Shown in pieces: positions 1 to 12,762 of a DNA stretch of 64,000 nucleotides. The stretch comes from Linnemannia hyalina (Eukaryota > Mortierellomycota > Mortierellomycetes > Mortierellales > Mortierellaceae). The position numbers were made by a program, and so were the translations under genes. Position 1 is the stretch's first letter; the number at the start of each line of letters is the position of its first letter. The DNA lies in contig JAHRHY010000007.1 of NCBI GenBank assembly GCA_019671135.1, positions 806,001 to 870,000 of the forward strand. Reading direction: 5' to 3'. A model generated the notes under the pieces. It searched no databases, was not told the origin of the DNA, and worked only from the letters and a program-made list of their open reading frames with translations.

Positions 1-190
1 AGCAAATGAGATGCACTTCCTGCGCTAGCCTCCTTGAAGTCCAAGCCCAAAACGCCAAAGCACACACACACACACACCTCACAAAACAAACTTTCCCATC
101 ACCTTTCTTCCACTTTCACTTTCTTCATCAACCCGCTTTCACTCCTTCAACACCTCGTGCAGCACCTCCCTCTCTCTCTCACTCACTTCA

Positions 191-2548
191 ATGTCACGCA
201 AGGGAGCTGCCAACTCAAAGTTCGGTCATCTCTTCGGTGATAGTGGTAAGAAGACACACTCTTCCTCCTCCCCTCTTTGTTTTCTATCACTACTTATTTG
301 CTGCGACTTGGCCAATGCTCCTTGCTTGGCAAAGACAATATAGCCGTCCAAGAACCCAATACGGATAGCGCATAAAAAGTAAACACGTTTACCAACAAAA
401 AAAACACGCCAATACCAACACCCTCCTCACGAACAAATAGACAACTCGTCAGTATCCAGCAGGGAGAGCCGTCTGCCAGGCCCAGGCGACTTGTACAAGG
501 ACCCCCTGGCAGCATTCATCCCCCCCATCACTGCAACCACCGCAACAACCCGCGGAGGCTCCTCAACCGCCAAGGCCACCCTTTCACCACCACCTTCAGC
601 AACAGCAACAACAACCACAACAGCCTCCAGGGGCGGCTCACCTCCCACCTCAGGACCCAACTCTCGTAGTTCCTCAAGACTTCAGAACCACTCGCTTTTT
701 TCTTCTTTGACTGGAGGAGGTGGGAGTGACAGTGGAAGTGTCAGTGGTGGATCGTTGTTTGACAGCACACCTACACCGACTTTATCGGCTGCGAAGCGGG
801 ATCTGCTCTTTGGCGATGGTGGTGGTGGGTCGACCAATAGCGGCTCATCAGTGTCTAGGAGAACTTCGTCTCCACCCTTGTCCAGAAACAGCAACACTGC
901 AGCCTCTCAACAGTCATCTTCACGCGTCCCTTCACCCCCCATGGGCGGCACGTCTACCAGAACCAGCAACAGCACAAGTTTTCTGGACGCGGAAGCTTCT
1001 CCCTTGGGCGGACCTCTTGGTGATTTCAGTGCTATGCGTAAGGAGGATGATGATGTTCTGTCGCCATTGTCGACTGCCCCCCTGACTCGAACCAACAGTC
1101 AAGCTAGTACCATGAGCCACGAGAGTATCCAAAGCAGTAGGAGCGTAAGGAGTCTGGATGTTTCTGCGGTGGACTCTTCGGTGACTTTGAGATCTGGAAT
1201 CACTACCAAGCCCACAGCATCAGTAACAGGAGCAGGAGCAACAGGAAGCGCCATTAAGGAAGCGGCAGCGTCACCGTTGATCCCATCGTCATCCTCCTCC
1301 TCCTCAACGACTTCTTCGCTTGCCCGACGCGCCGTTGTAAGGACAAGCATCGACCATTCTCAGCGACAGACGACGACCGCCACTGCCGCCGAACCATCGC
1401 CTGTGATCTCTGACCCAATCTTCAACCCCCTGACAGCAACGCACTCTCAACTGCCTCCACCTCCCCCTCGCCATTCCTCAGATTGGGGCATACCGCAGTC
1501 CGTCCCTTCAACAACATCCTCACAATCAATCGAAGCCTTCCAATCCATTTCTCGTACATCTTCACCTGCTCCTCCTGCTGCATCCGCAGCGGCATCTCGA
1601 CCTCTGTTGTTGAGCAAAAACGGATTCGAGCGAGACCATCTTGACAATGTCACCCCTACCTCGTCTTCACCGAGCCCGCTCTCTAAATCGGTGTCGATGA
1701 TGATCCCAGCGGACGACGATGCGACGGCAGCTTTCGCGAGCGACAACTTGTATTCTACAGGACCCGCACTCTCAACACCTTCCTCTTCAAGCATTTTGGA
1801 TTCTGGCTTCAGTCACTCGCGAGCTTCCAGTAGCAACAGGACAACATCAACAAGTACGGGATCATCAACGGTAGCAGGAGCAGCAGCCATCGCCGCCGCA
1901 GCCTCGGTCCTTAGACTAGGTATCGGCGCCGGGACCGTGGGCCAACCCAAGACGCGATCCGGCTTTTCTCTGGGCGAGGATGTAGCAGACAGCTCCAACC
2001 CATGGATGAATACCTTGGCCGACTCTTTGGAAGAAACCAAGTTCACCCGAGAATCCGCCCCGAATATCGTCGATTATACCCAATCTGAAGCCACCTCTGC
2101 TTTCTCTGCCACCACCGCCACATTACCACCATCATTAACTTCCAGCTCCTCTTCAAGTATTCGACGCACGGTTATCTCCCCTCGCCCTCCATCACTTGAA
2201 GATGACATTGGCGGGTTTCAGGATATATTTGCAGACCTCCGTTCCTCTTCCTCATCCGACCGAGGAAGCGGCACCGCCACACCCACACCCTCCTTATTCC
2301 CTCCCTCCACCTCTTCCAAATCAGCAGCATCACATCTCAACAATAGCACAACAACGACAACACTGTCACTATCATCATGGAACGTTCTGGACGCTGTCGA
2401 GGCTGCGGCGCAGGACCCAGATTTCTTGGGCCCCAGCGCGATTGTTAACCAGAGTACGGCCAAGGTTCTGGCCTTGATGCAGATGCCCAAGGATGCCCTC
2501 GACAAAGATATTTCTGCTCAGGAGGTCTTTGATAACCCTTGGGAATAA
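191..2548 (+). CDS. Ser/Thr-rich low-complexity protein, function unknown
   Basis: I do not recognise this protein. The model joins 191..245 and 441..2548, giving 720 residues. The intron at 246-440 starts GTAAGA and ends ATAG, and the phase joins exactly. The ATG at 191 was chosen because it opens a short basic N-terminus (MSRKGAANSKFGHLFGDS) that runs into the long second exon. Most of the chain is Ser, Thr, Ala and Pro homopolymer and looks disordered. The less biased parts are residues 1-45 and the last 70, which end in FDNPWE. A second NPW lies near residue 538, and DPIFNPL occurs in the middle. Short Phe/Pro/Trp peptides in a disordered chain suggest an adaptor or scaffold, but that is inference. 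The gene converges on the RhoGAP gene, with 251 bases between the two stop codons. Confidence 0.75.
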
Positions 2549-2799
2549 AAAAAATAAATTGTTCCAGCATCGAAAAAGACGGTATACTTTGTTATATTTG
2601 CGCATGCTTGTTTTGTTGGAGGGCAAGAAACGTTGAAAGTAGAAGCGAAAGTGAAAATCAACGAGTGGAGGCGAATGCAAGTAGTGAGTAGTGAAAGGTG
2701 ATATGGTATCAAAAATTTGAGATGGTTTATTGTTTTTTAACCAGGAGGAGGTGGTCGACGCGAGGATGGAGAGCCAGGGTTGGGGAACGATGCAAGTGG
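2549..2799. other. Convergent intergenic spacer
   Basis: Short A/T-rich spacer between two convergent stop codons. It holds AATAAA-like sequence on the plus strand just after 2548 and must contain both 3' ends. No gene is seen. Confidence 0.5.
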
Positions 2800-5700
2800 T
2801 TAGAGTGAAGGAGAGTTGTTGCTGCTGGAAGAGTGTTGCTGTTGATGCTGGTGCTGGTGAGGATGAGGGTGGGATGGAGTGGGAGAAGGAGAAGGGACAT
2901 AAGAAGCGGTGAGTGCAGCCGCAGACCGACTTCGTTCACGTTCATAGCTCCTCTGTGCTGCAGATCCCCCGCCAATACTGCTGCCAGTGCCCGTCCGTTG
3001 GAGGAAATGGTTCTCGTCGCGACTTTGCGCGCGGCTCCGAGCTCGACTGGAGGGAGATGAGCTGACGTAGTGCCCAGATCCAGATCCATTTCCTAGACCC
3101 TCGGCGAGAGGAGAAGGCGCATGGTGGTTTCCGCCGCCAGAACCATGTGTTCCTGTTGCGTTCTGATGAGAGACATTTCGGACCAACGGCTTGAGTGAAG
3201 GCGAGTTGACGGGCGAAGAGTTCCTTGAAGAGTTGCTCCGGGCTCGTGGCGGTGTCGCGTCCCCCCGGAAGGAAGAAGTTGATCCTTCACGAGGAGACTT
3301 ACGCTCCCTGGATTTAGGTGTCGGTACGGGTGGTGGCAGTTGTTGTGCGTTATTAGTAGAGTCATAGGTGTGGTTGGATCCAAAGGACCCTTGCCTGCTC
3401 CTGGGTGAAGAATCGTAAAGGTGTGAAGGAGGAGGTGGAGGCGCAAATGGATGTCCTTCCTCGTGGTCGTATCCGAGGTCAGGGCTGTGTCCAGAGTGCT
3501 GGTATGGGCGTGAAGATCCGTATGGTAAAAGGTGTTGTTGGTGTTGCTGTTGAAGGTGATCCGAAGGGAGGTGACCTTGATGGAGAGAGTCAAACTGTGG
3601 CGAGTATCGGTTTCTTGGTGAACGCTGAGGCGGGCGTGAGGCATCGCCAGGAGCGGCAGGCTCGAGTGATGCCGAGCTTCCTTGAGAGACCAGACCCCGT
3701 CCTTGGTATAATCGATCTGCACTTGGCGTCGGACTGGCCGATGACACCGAGGTAAACGATGAGTTGGTAGGGAGGGCGCGCCTGGAAGATGCTCCATGCG
3801 AGGGTGAGCCGGATCGAGAGCCGCCCGAGGAAGATGTGTATCCAGAGGAATGGCCAATTCTCTGAGGAAGGTCAAGAAGATCCATTAGAGATCCCTCGGG
3901 TGGAGGAGGAGCAGGCCGTTGAGGAGACTCTCGAGGAATTGGTGGCGGTGGCTGAACATAAGGCCGCTCGGGTTTGACGCCATCGTTTTCATTAATAGTC
4001 TGGTTCGTCACTGGTCCCCGCCAACCAGATCCTGGCGTGCCTTGAAGCTGGGACAACGTCACTTCCTGACTCCTGTACTTGCGCTGCTTGTCTGTCAGCG
4101 ACTCGCGTCGCTTTTCAGGCTTGAAGTCGCCGTCCTTTCCCGAGCCAGTATCGTGGTCCTTGTTCCTGCCAGAGAAGAGGCCCTTGAATTTCTCCATAGC
4201 CTGATTTCCACCACCAAGGCCTCCGGAGGTGCCATGTGCTGCGTTTCGTGATCCAGTACTGACAAGGTCTCCGGGGTTGCTCTTGGCTCTAGCGATTGCC
4301 ATGCCTGGGTTAATATGTCGCTGCCGGGCGACGCCGCCGGTGTGGTCCGACATCATGTTCTGAGCGCTCTGTCCTGCGCCCGAAATCCGCCTCAATCCCA
4401 GACCAAGTCGTGGCCCCTCTTGATGATGCGAAGGCGGTGGAGGAGCAATGTAACCCTCATCGTGTTGATAAAGTGGACGATCCGGGATGTGAACATGGGC
4501 TGTGGTTGATGGGACAGGAATGTTTCTGCCGGCTCTTAGTAATGGCTCGCCGAAGCTTTTCTTCGACCGTTCTGACGAGTGGGTAGGTGGTGATTTCATG
4601 GGAGCAGGTGGGAGGGTAGAGGCAGATGGAGGAAGAAGAGAGTTTGTTGGTGGCGACGGTTTGAAATTAGCAGGTTCCGTTTGAACAGGAGGCGCCGGAA
4701 ACTGGATCTCAACCGTCTGGCAAAAGACGGATGGTTCGCGATGCAATCCCTCGCTCTTGAGTTGCTTCCGAAGGTTGAGATATGATGAAAAGTCGTCGCC
4801 AGCATCCTCTGACGGGATGACAGGGGATGTGCTTGCTTTACGAATCGATGAGGTCCGCTGCAAGGGTCCGACTTTGTCCTCGGCCAACCTTGGGTTCTCT
4901 GGGATATCAGACAGATCTATGTTACGGTTTCGAGGGTCGTGTAAGAGCATTAGCACATCTTAACCGCGAACTTAGCTCCAAAGATAACACGTCTGTGTCG
5001 ATGCATACCTTGGACTGTCTCTGAGGCAATAGCCTGAAGATCGCTTTCGCTCAGCAATTTGGACCCAGTCCTTGACATCCTACTGGACCGCCTCCGTGCA
5101 ATAAATGTCGACGAAAAGACGTTGGAGTGGCTGTGATGACTGCTTGTGCTGGAGGTGGTTGAGTGACTCCGTTGTGGGGTGTTGCCAGGCAATGATGGGC
5201 GGGGTATAGTAGGCCTCTGCAAGGACAGTCGCCGTTTGATGGCAGCATCCTCTGGATCGAGGGTGACTCCTGGTCCAGACATGGAACCATAGATCCGTTC
5301 GTGGTCAGCTGCAGTAACATATCCTCCACTAAATGTCAACCCTCGTGTAGGTGGACCGTGTGCAGGTAAACGGCCTTGAGACGGGCTTCCGAGTCCAAAG
5401 TTGATCATCTCCTCATCATCTTCGTCAATGTTGGGCTTGGGCATGGTGAAACTGCTCTGGTTGTCGATCAGGAATTTGAGAACGCCTGCCGAAGTCATGT
5501 ACTCTCCTGGTGACATGGCGTGGTTGGGATGTGATATTACGCCAGGTTGAAATACAGATGCCAGGTTTTTAGAGTCCATTAGGTTCTCCTCGCTGTGGTG
5601 CGCAAAGACCGACAGGAGGTCCAATAGGTACATGAGAAGACATGCATGCGGGGGTGGCAGTTTGCTAATTAATTCCTGATATGCAATGATCTTTTCCTCA

Positions 5701-6131
5701 TCGTCCGTTAGATTGCCTATAGTTGTCCAATAGGTGTTTTTTATCCCGGTTAGTCAGTCTGCTTTCCATTGATGCATGTGCTCTTTTTGCGCTCAATCGT
5801 CCTGAAGATAAGTGACTGAAGAATAACAAACGTACGGTGGACATCACGGAATTTTTCGTAGTACTCGAGGGTGATGACGGGGTCGGGGAGGTGGTTGAGG
5901 TATCGGCGGAGGACGTTTGAGGCATCGTGGACTGTGAACCCTGTCCATTCCAGCTGGCTTCCATAGTTGGGAGGGGTGTCGAAGATGATCTGCAATTCAG
6001 AGACTCGTTTGGCAGAGCCGCTCACCCGAAAGATGCCTCGGGTTTGTGTCGCTAATTGATTTTAATATTTAATTAGGTTATTAGTCTCGATCCTAAACCG
6101 CAAGGACCTCTTGAGTCAATCACTTCCTTTT

Positions 6132-6167
<36 letters not shown>

Positions 6168-7383
6168 CGACAACGACAAGACAAAAATGTCAACAGCAAA
6201 ACAAAGCAACAAGACAGCTACAGCATCAAGGAGAATATAAATATAAAAGCAAACAAAGAGACTCACCGTGTTCCTTCAAGTAATAGCCGCACTTATTGAC
6301 GATGGTAGGGATATAACCCTGACACCGTGTCTTGCCGTTGATGGTCACATTGACAGGAACGCCAGCATATTGGATCGAGTCAACAAGATCGATATGAAAG
6401 AGTCCGACTAATAAGATTGAACGATAATTGTAAAAAACCTAATTGTCAGCCAACGAGAGAGATTCTCCTGAAAACAACACGGCAATAACAAACGGGCCCA
6501 TTGGCAATCAATAGAAAAAGAGAGAGAGAGGTGCCCGGGGGAACAATGATGGGGCCATCAGCTCGTTGTTTGTTTGTTTGTTGCGTAATATACTCTTGTG
6601 GGTATCTCTGATTGCCGTTTGTTGTTGAGATGTAGGTGCTGAAACAACGGAACTATTTGCTTCTGTTGTTTTGGTGTTTCCAATACAACCCCCTACTCCC
6701 TCTTTTTATTTTTTGCAGAGGCCTTTTGTTCAAAGTAACAAACACCACTCCCCAAAAGCGACCTCTTTCCTCTTCCTTCTTCATCAGTCAGCGAGGATCG
6801 AGTAACCTGGGCAATCTCGCTTCCATGAAGGTGATTGATCTCAGTTGTTGTTTTCTCGAGGACGTCCATCATGACTGAAGTGTAAAGGGGAGTAGTTTGA
6901 GACAAACGGAGAATGTAACCCGCGTCTCTTCCCGTCGCTTTCTATATGTCCCTGGGCGGTGTGTGTTTTTGGGGCTGGCTGCCACTAAAACGACTACGTC
7001 CTCTTTCTTTCAGTCCCCACGCCAACCAGATCACGAAAGGGCAGTGCCACCAAAAAAGAAACACCTACACACAATCACCACAACTACATCCACAACGACA
7101 ACAAGAGTCAAAAGCCCTCCCTCGCCATTGCTTGTTTCCTTTCGCCACACCACACGCACATCCCTTTTCCACCCCCTCCCCTCTCTCCCCTCTCTGCTTC
7201 CCTGCTGTCACCAGGTCGCACCCCTCAAAAAAGCAAAACTCACGCCTCGACCAGCCCATGGGCTAGCGAAATAATATATTATTTCTTTCGTGCCACCGTG
7301 GTAATATTCTTTTTACCTTTGACGACCTTGGTCCCTGTTATATTCTTCAACCACTTCTTGAAAGACACCTTTTGCTGGGCCAT
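2800..7383 (-). CDS. RhoGAP domain protein, SAC7/BAG7 type
   Basis: Probable GTPase-activating protein for a Rho GTPase of the cell-wall and actin pathway. The model is complement of 2800..4958, 5009..5716, 5836..6051, 6267..6407 and 7317..7383, giving 1096 residues; all junctions keep phase. The start MAQQKVSFKKWLKNITG has a good GCCATGG context. The RhoGAP domain spans about residues 23-215. GIFRVSGSAKRV carries the arginine finger (Arg78). The segments WTGFTVHDASNVLRRYLNHL and the helix with NLMDSKNLASVFQP are typical of SAC7-type GAPs. The remaining 850 or so residues are disordered, rich in Ser, Pro, Gly and His with proline runs, and suit phosphorylation or SH3 binding. Intron 1 (6408-7316, 909 nt) is unusually long, so a missed small exon is possible. 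The intron at 6052-6266 holds a (CAA)n tract. Confidence 0.88.
6137..6168. repeat. (CAA)n microsatellite in an intron
   Basis: About ten CAA units followed by degenerate CGACAA copies, inside intron 2 of the RhoGAP gene. Seen directly. Confidence 0.9.
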
Positions 7384-8623
7384 GGCTCAGCAGTAAGGCC
7401 AAAAAAATGGAAAGAAAGGAAAGAAACACGAAAATGGGTAAGGAAAAAAAAAGAAGAAAAAAAGAAAGAGTCGCAAGGACAAAAAAAAAAGAAGAGAAAT
7501 AAATATGGACAACTGTGGAGATCAAGTTGTAATTAAGAGTAGTGGAAGTGTTGGTGGTGAGGTTGTGGTCGTTCTTGTGGACGCTGTTGTTGTTGCTACA
7601 AGTGGTAGTGTGGATGAAGGTGCTGGATCGGCGGTTGCTGGGTGTTCCGATTCCTGTGAGAGATAGCAGACAATGGAAGCAGCAGTTGCCATGAGCGTGG
7701 GGCAGGTAAGGGTCGTTGAGAATGGGCTGTTTTTTTTGTTGTGTTTGTGGGATGAGACGGGTGAGAGGAACCGGAGGAACTAAGGGAAAGGGCGAAGAGG
7801 AGGTAGAGAAAGGATAACCGGCGATGATAGGAATGGAGGAGAGAAGGAGGAGACGAGATAAAATAGAAAAAGGGCGAAGGGATGGAATGATAATAATAGT
7901 TCTGTTTGTTGTGTTGCTGACTCGATGTAGGTGTTGCTGTTCGATTGAATGGCGATGACGGAAGAGAGAGAGAAGAGAGAGAGGGATAAGGAAAGAGAGA
8001 GAGAAGGCAAACAGGGGTGGGAGTAGTGAGAAAGAAAGGAAAGAAGAAAAGGGAAAGGACGAAAGAACGCTCGGACGACAACTGAGTGAAATGAAAAGTG
8101 TTTATTGGATTCAAGAAATGGTCGCGTTGGCGTTTCTTTTTTCTTTCGATAACGTCAATCGATTGCAGAGCAAACAAGAAGAGAATGAAAACAGTGTGTG
8201 AAAGAGAGAGAAAAGAGGCGGGCTCCTTCTCTTTCATTTTCTTCTTCTTCTTCTTCTTCTTCTTCTCCCTTCACCATTAGAGTGCATGTACTGTACAGTG
8301 CACTACGGCCAACCCTATCTGCCATGGTTGGATCCCCGGCTGACCTCCCATCAATCCTGCCCTCTGTCACTGCCCAAGTTAATCAAGCTACTAACTCCAT
8401 TTTTTTAATGCCGTCATCGCTCGCGAAGTATCCTCTTGGCCATTACCACATCAAACTACCATTGCAGAAAGGACGAGGTGGAGCTCACAACGCGATTGTG
8501 TTTTTTTTATTATGTTCAAGAGAGCTTTAGACATGTATGTACAAACTGCATGAAGCAAAGTTTTTTTTGTGTTGCAAACGGGAGTGGACAATAAAAAGCA
8601 ATGTGGAACAAGAAAGTGTTGCC
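7384..8623. promoter_or_regulatory. RhoGAP upstream region and glutaredoxin 3' flank
   Basis: Gene-free 1.2 kb. On the minus strand, the transcribed direction of the RhoGAP gene, it is strongly pyrimidine-biased from about 7390 to 8250. It contains CTTT, CTCT and CCTTCT runs, including a (CTT)n tract at 8240-8267. This pattern suits a long pyrimidine-rich promoter and leader. The end next to 8623 must hold the 3' end of the glutaredoxin mRNA. Open frames here are low-complexity artefacts. Confidence 0.5.
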
Positions 8624-9171
8624 TTAGATCTTGGCAAGACGTCTCTCGAGCTCACCACCCTTTTCGAGCTTGAAGAGATCATCGCATCCTCCGATGTGCG
8701 TCTGGGCGATGAAGATGTTGGGCACAGTGCGCTGGCCAGTCAAGGTCTGGAGGTAGGCTTGGATAGCAGCACCATTGTCGACGTTGTCGAGCTCAAGGAT
8801 AAAGGCCTTGGCTCCGAGGCTTTCCAACAGGTTCTTGGCCTTGGTGCAGTAGGGGCAGTACGACTTTGAGAACACGACGATAGCGTGGGCGGCTAATTAT
8901 TCGTAGGATAATGGTCCGGTGTGAGTGATGTTGAATATATTATAAAACGTGCGCAGTGCCTGCAGGGATCAGCATCAACAAACAAGGACAACGCCACTGT
9001 TCCATGTCGTGTTTTGTTTGCATTCTCCATCAGACAAGCCATCCTGTTTGTGATGCAAGTCCCGCGATGAGAATAACACTTATAAGAAGTGTGTAGTGTG
9101 TAGTGTGCGGTGCGAGTCTAACGGTGCTTACCGATGATAGCATCGACTTCGGTCTTGATTGCGGCGGCCAT
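8624..9171 (-). CDS. Dithiol glutaredoxin (CPYC)
   Basis: Glutathione-dependent thiol-disulphide oxidoreductase of the cytosolic Grx1/Grx2 class. The model is complement of 8624..8892 and 9132..9171, giving 102 residues, the usual length for the family. Exon 1 encodes MAAAIKTEVDAII; the GTAAGC...TTAG intron of 239 nt keeps phase. The active site is SKSYCPYCTKAK (Cys26, Cys29). RTVPNIFI contains the cis-proline TVP motif, and GGCDDL is the glutathione-binding GG-DD element. There is no targeting peptide, so the cytosol is likely. The gene is divergent from the ABHD11-like gene and 636 bases separate the two ATGs. Identification is secure from the motifs. Confidence 0.96.
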
Positions 9172-9807
9172 TTCGGGAGTAAGAGAAGGTGAAGAGAAGA
9201 ATGATCCCATTTCAAGTTTTCGGGAGTGGAGCAGACTTATATGTGTTCTGAAAAAGAAGGGAGAGAGAGAGAGTAAAAAAAACGAGTCCGAAAATGCTGT
9301 CCTTACTCATGACAAATGCACCACCGCCTTCTTCTGTCCTCTGTTGGAATCATCCTGACCCCCCTCTGTGTTGCTCACTAATGCGAGCGATTCTGCGCCT
9401 TTTTGTGCGAATCCTTATTTATGCGCAACTGGCTCCTCAATATCGCGCAACAGTTGTAATCTAGAGTCCTTGAACCGATCACTTCTATCTCTCTCTCTCT
9501 GCTCAGCCTGCCCTTGTAGGAAGAAGGCAGGACCAATTATGACTGCAACAACAAGGGTTCTTTCCCAGAGCGAACGTTTGTCAAAACAATTATGTCTCCG
9601 CCCATGCAAAAAGCCACCCAACAACTCTCATGTTTTGTGGGGAATGAATGACTCTCTTGATCCCAACGGCGCCTTCTTTTCTCTTTTGTTCCTTTTTTCT
9701 CTTTTCTTCCACCTCCCTTCGTTTTTTTGCTCTCATTCACACTCCACTCTCCCTCCTCTCCTCTCACATCCTTCCCTCACATATACGTACACATACTCAC
9801 TCACATA
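9172..9807. promoter_or_regulatory. Divergent promoter region, glutaredoxin / ABHD11-like
   Basis: Non-coding 636 bases between two divergent start codons. The right half is pyrimidine-rich on the plus strand, like other leaders in this window, and ends in a CA/TA-rich stretch just before the ATG at 9808. No recognisable operator was identified. Confidence 0.45.
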
Positions 9808-12634
9808 ATGCTCAAACAAATCACACTCCTGCATCAATTGCCCAGGCAATTCATGCCAACTTTCACCCGATCCATCGCAACCTCAACAGGAAAAATCACT
9901 CCACCCGTCAGCCTGTCCTTCACCGAGACCCCTAAACCCTCTCCTCAGGAACAGGCCCGGTCACAGCCCATTGTGGTCATGCACGGTCTCTTTGGTTCCA
10001 AACAGAACTGGAAGGCCCTGTCCAAGGCCATGGCCCATCGTCTGAACACCCGAGTCCTCACCGTCGTACGTTTCCTCTTTGTTGCTTTTTCTTACCAAAT
10101 TGATGGAAGGGTGTGTGTGTGTGTGGCTGCACCGTTCGATATCACTCCTTGCAGTTGTTGCAATCACTCGAGCAAAAAAAGATACGGTCAATACTGGATT
10201 CGAACGGTCGTTTTTTTTTCATCAAATTGATTGAAGTTGGTAGAAAAAAAAAGGGGGGAGGGGGGGGGGGGTGGCGCGACAACATCGTTCATCTCCCTCC
10301 CCCATGTCCTTTTCTCCTTTTCTTTTGTCCGGAGTAGATCGGAATCAATATCCAACATCATGAATAGCTCGTAGTTATTATTTTTGGAGCGTCTATTTCT
10401 TTTTTTCTCACGACATCCTCCTCCCTTGCCATATTTCTGACTCTTTCATTTTTTTTTCTCCCGTTTCTATTTGTAATAGGATCTTCGTAATCATGGAGAG
10501 AGCGGGCATTCAGAGGAACACGATTATACCAACATGGCCAACGATGTGGTGCACTTTTTGAAGGAGCAATCCGTGGATAAGCCTGTCGTCATTGGACACT
10601 CTATGTAAGGCTGGATTCCCCTATGCTTTTGTTACACGGGTCTTGAAGCAACCAAGGAGGATATACTCTGAAAGTTTGAGTCGATCTATTGCTCTCGTGA
10701 ACCATTGGCAGCGGAAGGACAGGAGAGAGGAAGTGTTCGTAGGAAAAAAAAAAAGTGAATTCACAGAGTATGAATGAGGAGCGATCTGTGCCGAGCCCTT
10801 GGAGACTGCTTTCGTAGGGAATAGGGGGAAGGAGACAAGGACACAGGGAGGGGCACAACAAACAAACACAGGGAAAGGGACAAAGATAAAGGCAGGAACA
10901 AAGACAAACACAGGGACAAGGGACAAAAGATAGAGGCAGGAACAAAGAAAAACATGTAGGCGCAGACAAGGACGCACAGGACACACAGACAAGGACAGAT
11001 TCAGGAACAATAGACGAAAAGAGAGGCCCTCCACGGGAGGACACGCGGATAAAAAAAAGCACAACCATGCCATAAGCGACTCGACATAGCGGGCGTAAGA
11101 TGAAAACCACAAACAGGACAGGACAGGACAGGACGAAAGGGGGGACTGAAAAGAAAGGGAAAAGATGAGGACCTGCATTGCAACAAACAAACGCAGGATC
11201 TGAATGCAACAAATAAGCAAAGCTGCACAATGACCGCATCGAGCTCGGGATGTGGTTTTCTTCTCTTCAGGACGTAAAAACAAGAGACGGATCAATTGTC
11301 CATTGGACTGGACACACACTGAGAGAATGACAGAGGGAGAGATGTAGAGAAAGAAGGAGGGGGAGATGAATGGATAAAAGAGAGAGGATTGAGAGTCTAC
11401 ATTCTTCCTTTTTCCCTTATTACATATGTCCTAACCAGTGTTCATACGAACCTTATCTTTTTGTATCATATGTAAATACGTAGGGGAGGCAAGGTGGCGA
11501 TGAACTTGGCATTGAAGCACCCTGCAAACCTGGACCGACTCGTCGTCGTCGATATGGCGCCCGTCAAGGTCAAACTGTCGACCGAGTTTGCGAAATATGT
11601 CGGGTCCATGAGGGAGATTCAGAATGCCAATGTGAAGAAGCAATCCGAGGCCGATAATATCTTGAAGAAGACTGTCTCCGTAAGCATTTTTTTTAGCTGT
11701 CATTTTCATATGGAAAGTCAATGAGGTGAGATTATCGTGCTATCCCAGGCTAACGCCACCATTTTTCTTTCTCTAGGACTTGGGAGTGCGCCAGTTTCTG
11801 TTGACAAACTTAAAGAGAGACGCCACAGGGGACGGATACAGTTTCCGGATCCCCTTCGAAACCCTGGGCAACTCGCTCGAGAAGCTGGGCCAGTTTGATT
11901 TCGTCCCTGGGCAGGACAAGTTTGATGGCAAGGTTCTGTTTATTAGGGGCGTAAAGTCCAAGTATATCATGGAGAAGGAGATGGAAGCGATTCGGTCGTT
12001 CTTCCCTCAGGCGAGGATTGAGAGTCTTGATACTGGTCATTGGGGTAAGTGTGGATTTATGATATAAACAAGGGATCAATTGAAGGATTGGGGATTGGGA
12101 TGGGGGGATTGGCATGCGCATGTCAGGGAAGGCAAAGATGGACAAAACAAACAAAAAGGAGGAAACTAATTGGCCAATTGATCATTGACCATGGACCATG
12201 GGAGAGGAGAGAAGGAAAGACAGAGAGGGACAGGGGGTGGACAGAGACAAACAGAGAGAGGGATGATGTAGGACAATACTTTTTGCTCCCCATCTCTCTC
12301 CTCTCTCTCTCCTCTCTCTCTCCTCTCTCTCTCTCTGATCCGATCTGCACGCTGACATTTTTTGGTTTGTTTGTTGCGTTGTGCGTGTTGTCCATTTATT
12401 ATTTTCTTTGGCATGCATGCAAGTAAAAACTAACCACACTTCCTTCCTTCCCCCTCTTTTTTGTTTGTTTGTCTGTGTTTGTTTTCCCTCCCTTTTTTTT
12501 GATTGCTTGCTTTCCCTTACTTCGTGTTTGCTTTTCCTGCTCATGTATGACGACGTCGTACATATCATACAGTTCATGCCGAGAAACCAGAGGACTTTTT
12601 GAAGCTCGTCACAGAGTTTGCTATCGAAAAGTAA
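9808..12634 (+). CDS. Alpha/beta hydrolase, ABHD11 / Imo32 type
   Basis: Serine hydrolase of the ABHD11 family, which is mitochondrial in animals and yeast. The model joins 9808..10065, 10480..10604, 11484..11679, 11777..12044 and 12573..12634, giving 302 residues. The first 40 residues are basic and free of acids (QLPRQFMPTFTRSIATSTGK), as expected of a mitochondrial presequence. The oxyanion region is VVMHGLFGSKQNW. The nucleophile elbow is GHSMGGK (Ser127), split by intron 2, and DLRNHGESGHS is the family's conserved loop. The catalytic His is in GHWVHAEKPEDF (His284), rebuilt across the last intron. The introns are long (414, 879, 97 and 528 nt). The second is strikingly purine-rich, with tandem GGACA units. 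Substrate is unknown. Confidence 0.92.
11115..11134 (+). repeat. Tandem GGACA pentamers in a purine-rich intron
   Basis: Four to five consecutive AGGAC/GGACA units within a longer stretch (about 10790-11350) of repeated ACAGGGACAAAG-like words in intron 2 of the ABHD11-like gene. Seen directly; any effect on splicing is unknown. Confidence 0.85.
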
Positions 12635-12762
12635 AAAAAAAACCCAAAAAAAAAAAAAAAAAACACCATTGCCCCTATCCTCCACATCCCCTATAGACTT
12701 TTCCGCATCCATAGACTTTTTAGCATTCAATTCTGCCCATCCTCCCATTTAATGTATTCAAT

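Noticed and set aside
6693..6905. An extra RhoGAP exon inside the 909-nt first intron
   Set aside because: Candidate peptides lack good splice signals. Exon 1 joins the RhoGAP exon directly in phase, giving a sensible KVVKVGLFHIDL.
7596..8237. A 213-residue minus-strand frame upstream of the RhoGAP gene
   Set aside because: Low-complexity pyrimidine-rich leader; no domain and no link to the RhoGAP exons.
10180..10215. A possible tRNA T-arm (GTTCGAATCC on the minus strand)
   Set aside because: The flanking bases do not form a T-stem or the rest of a cloverleaf.
10621..11319. A 232-residue Cys/Leu/Phe-rich minus-strand frame
   Set aside because: It is antisense to a purine-rich intron of the hydrolase gene; composition alone explains the frame.
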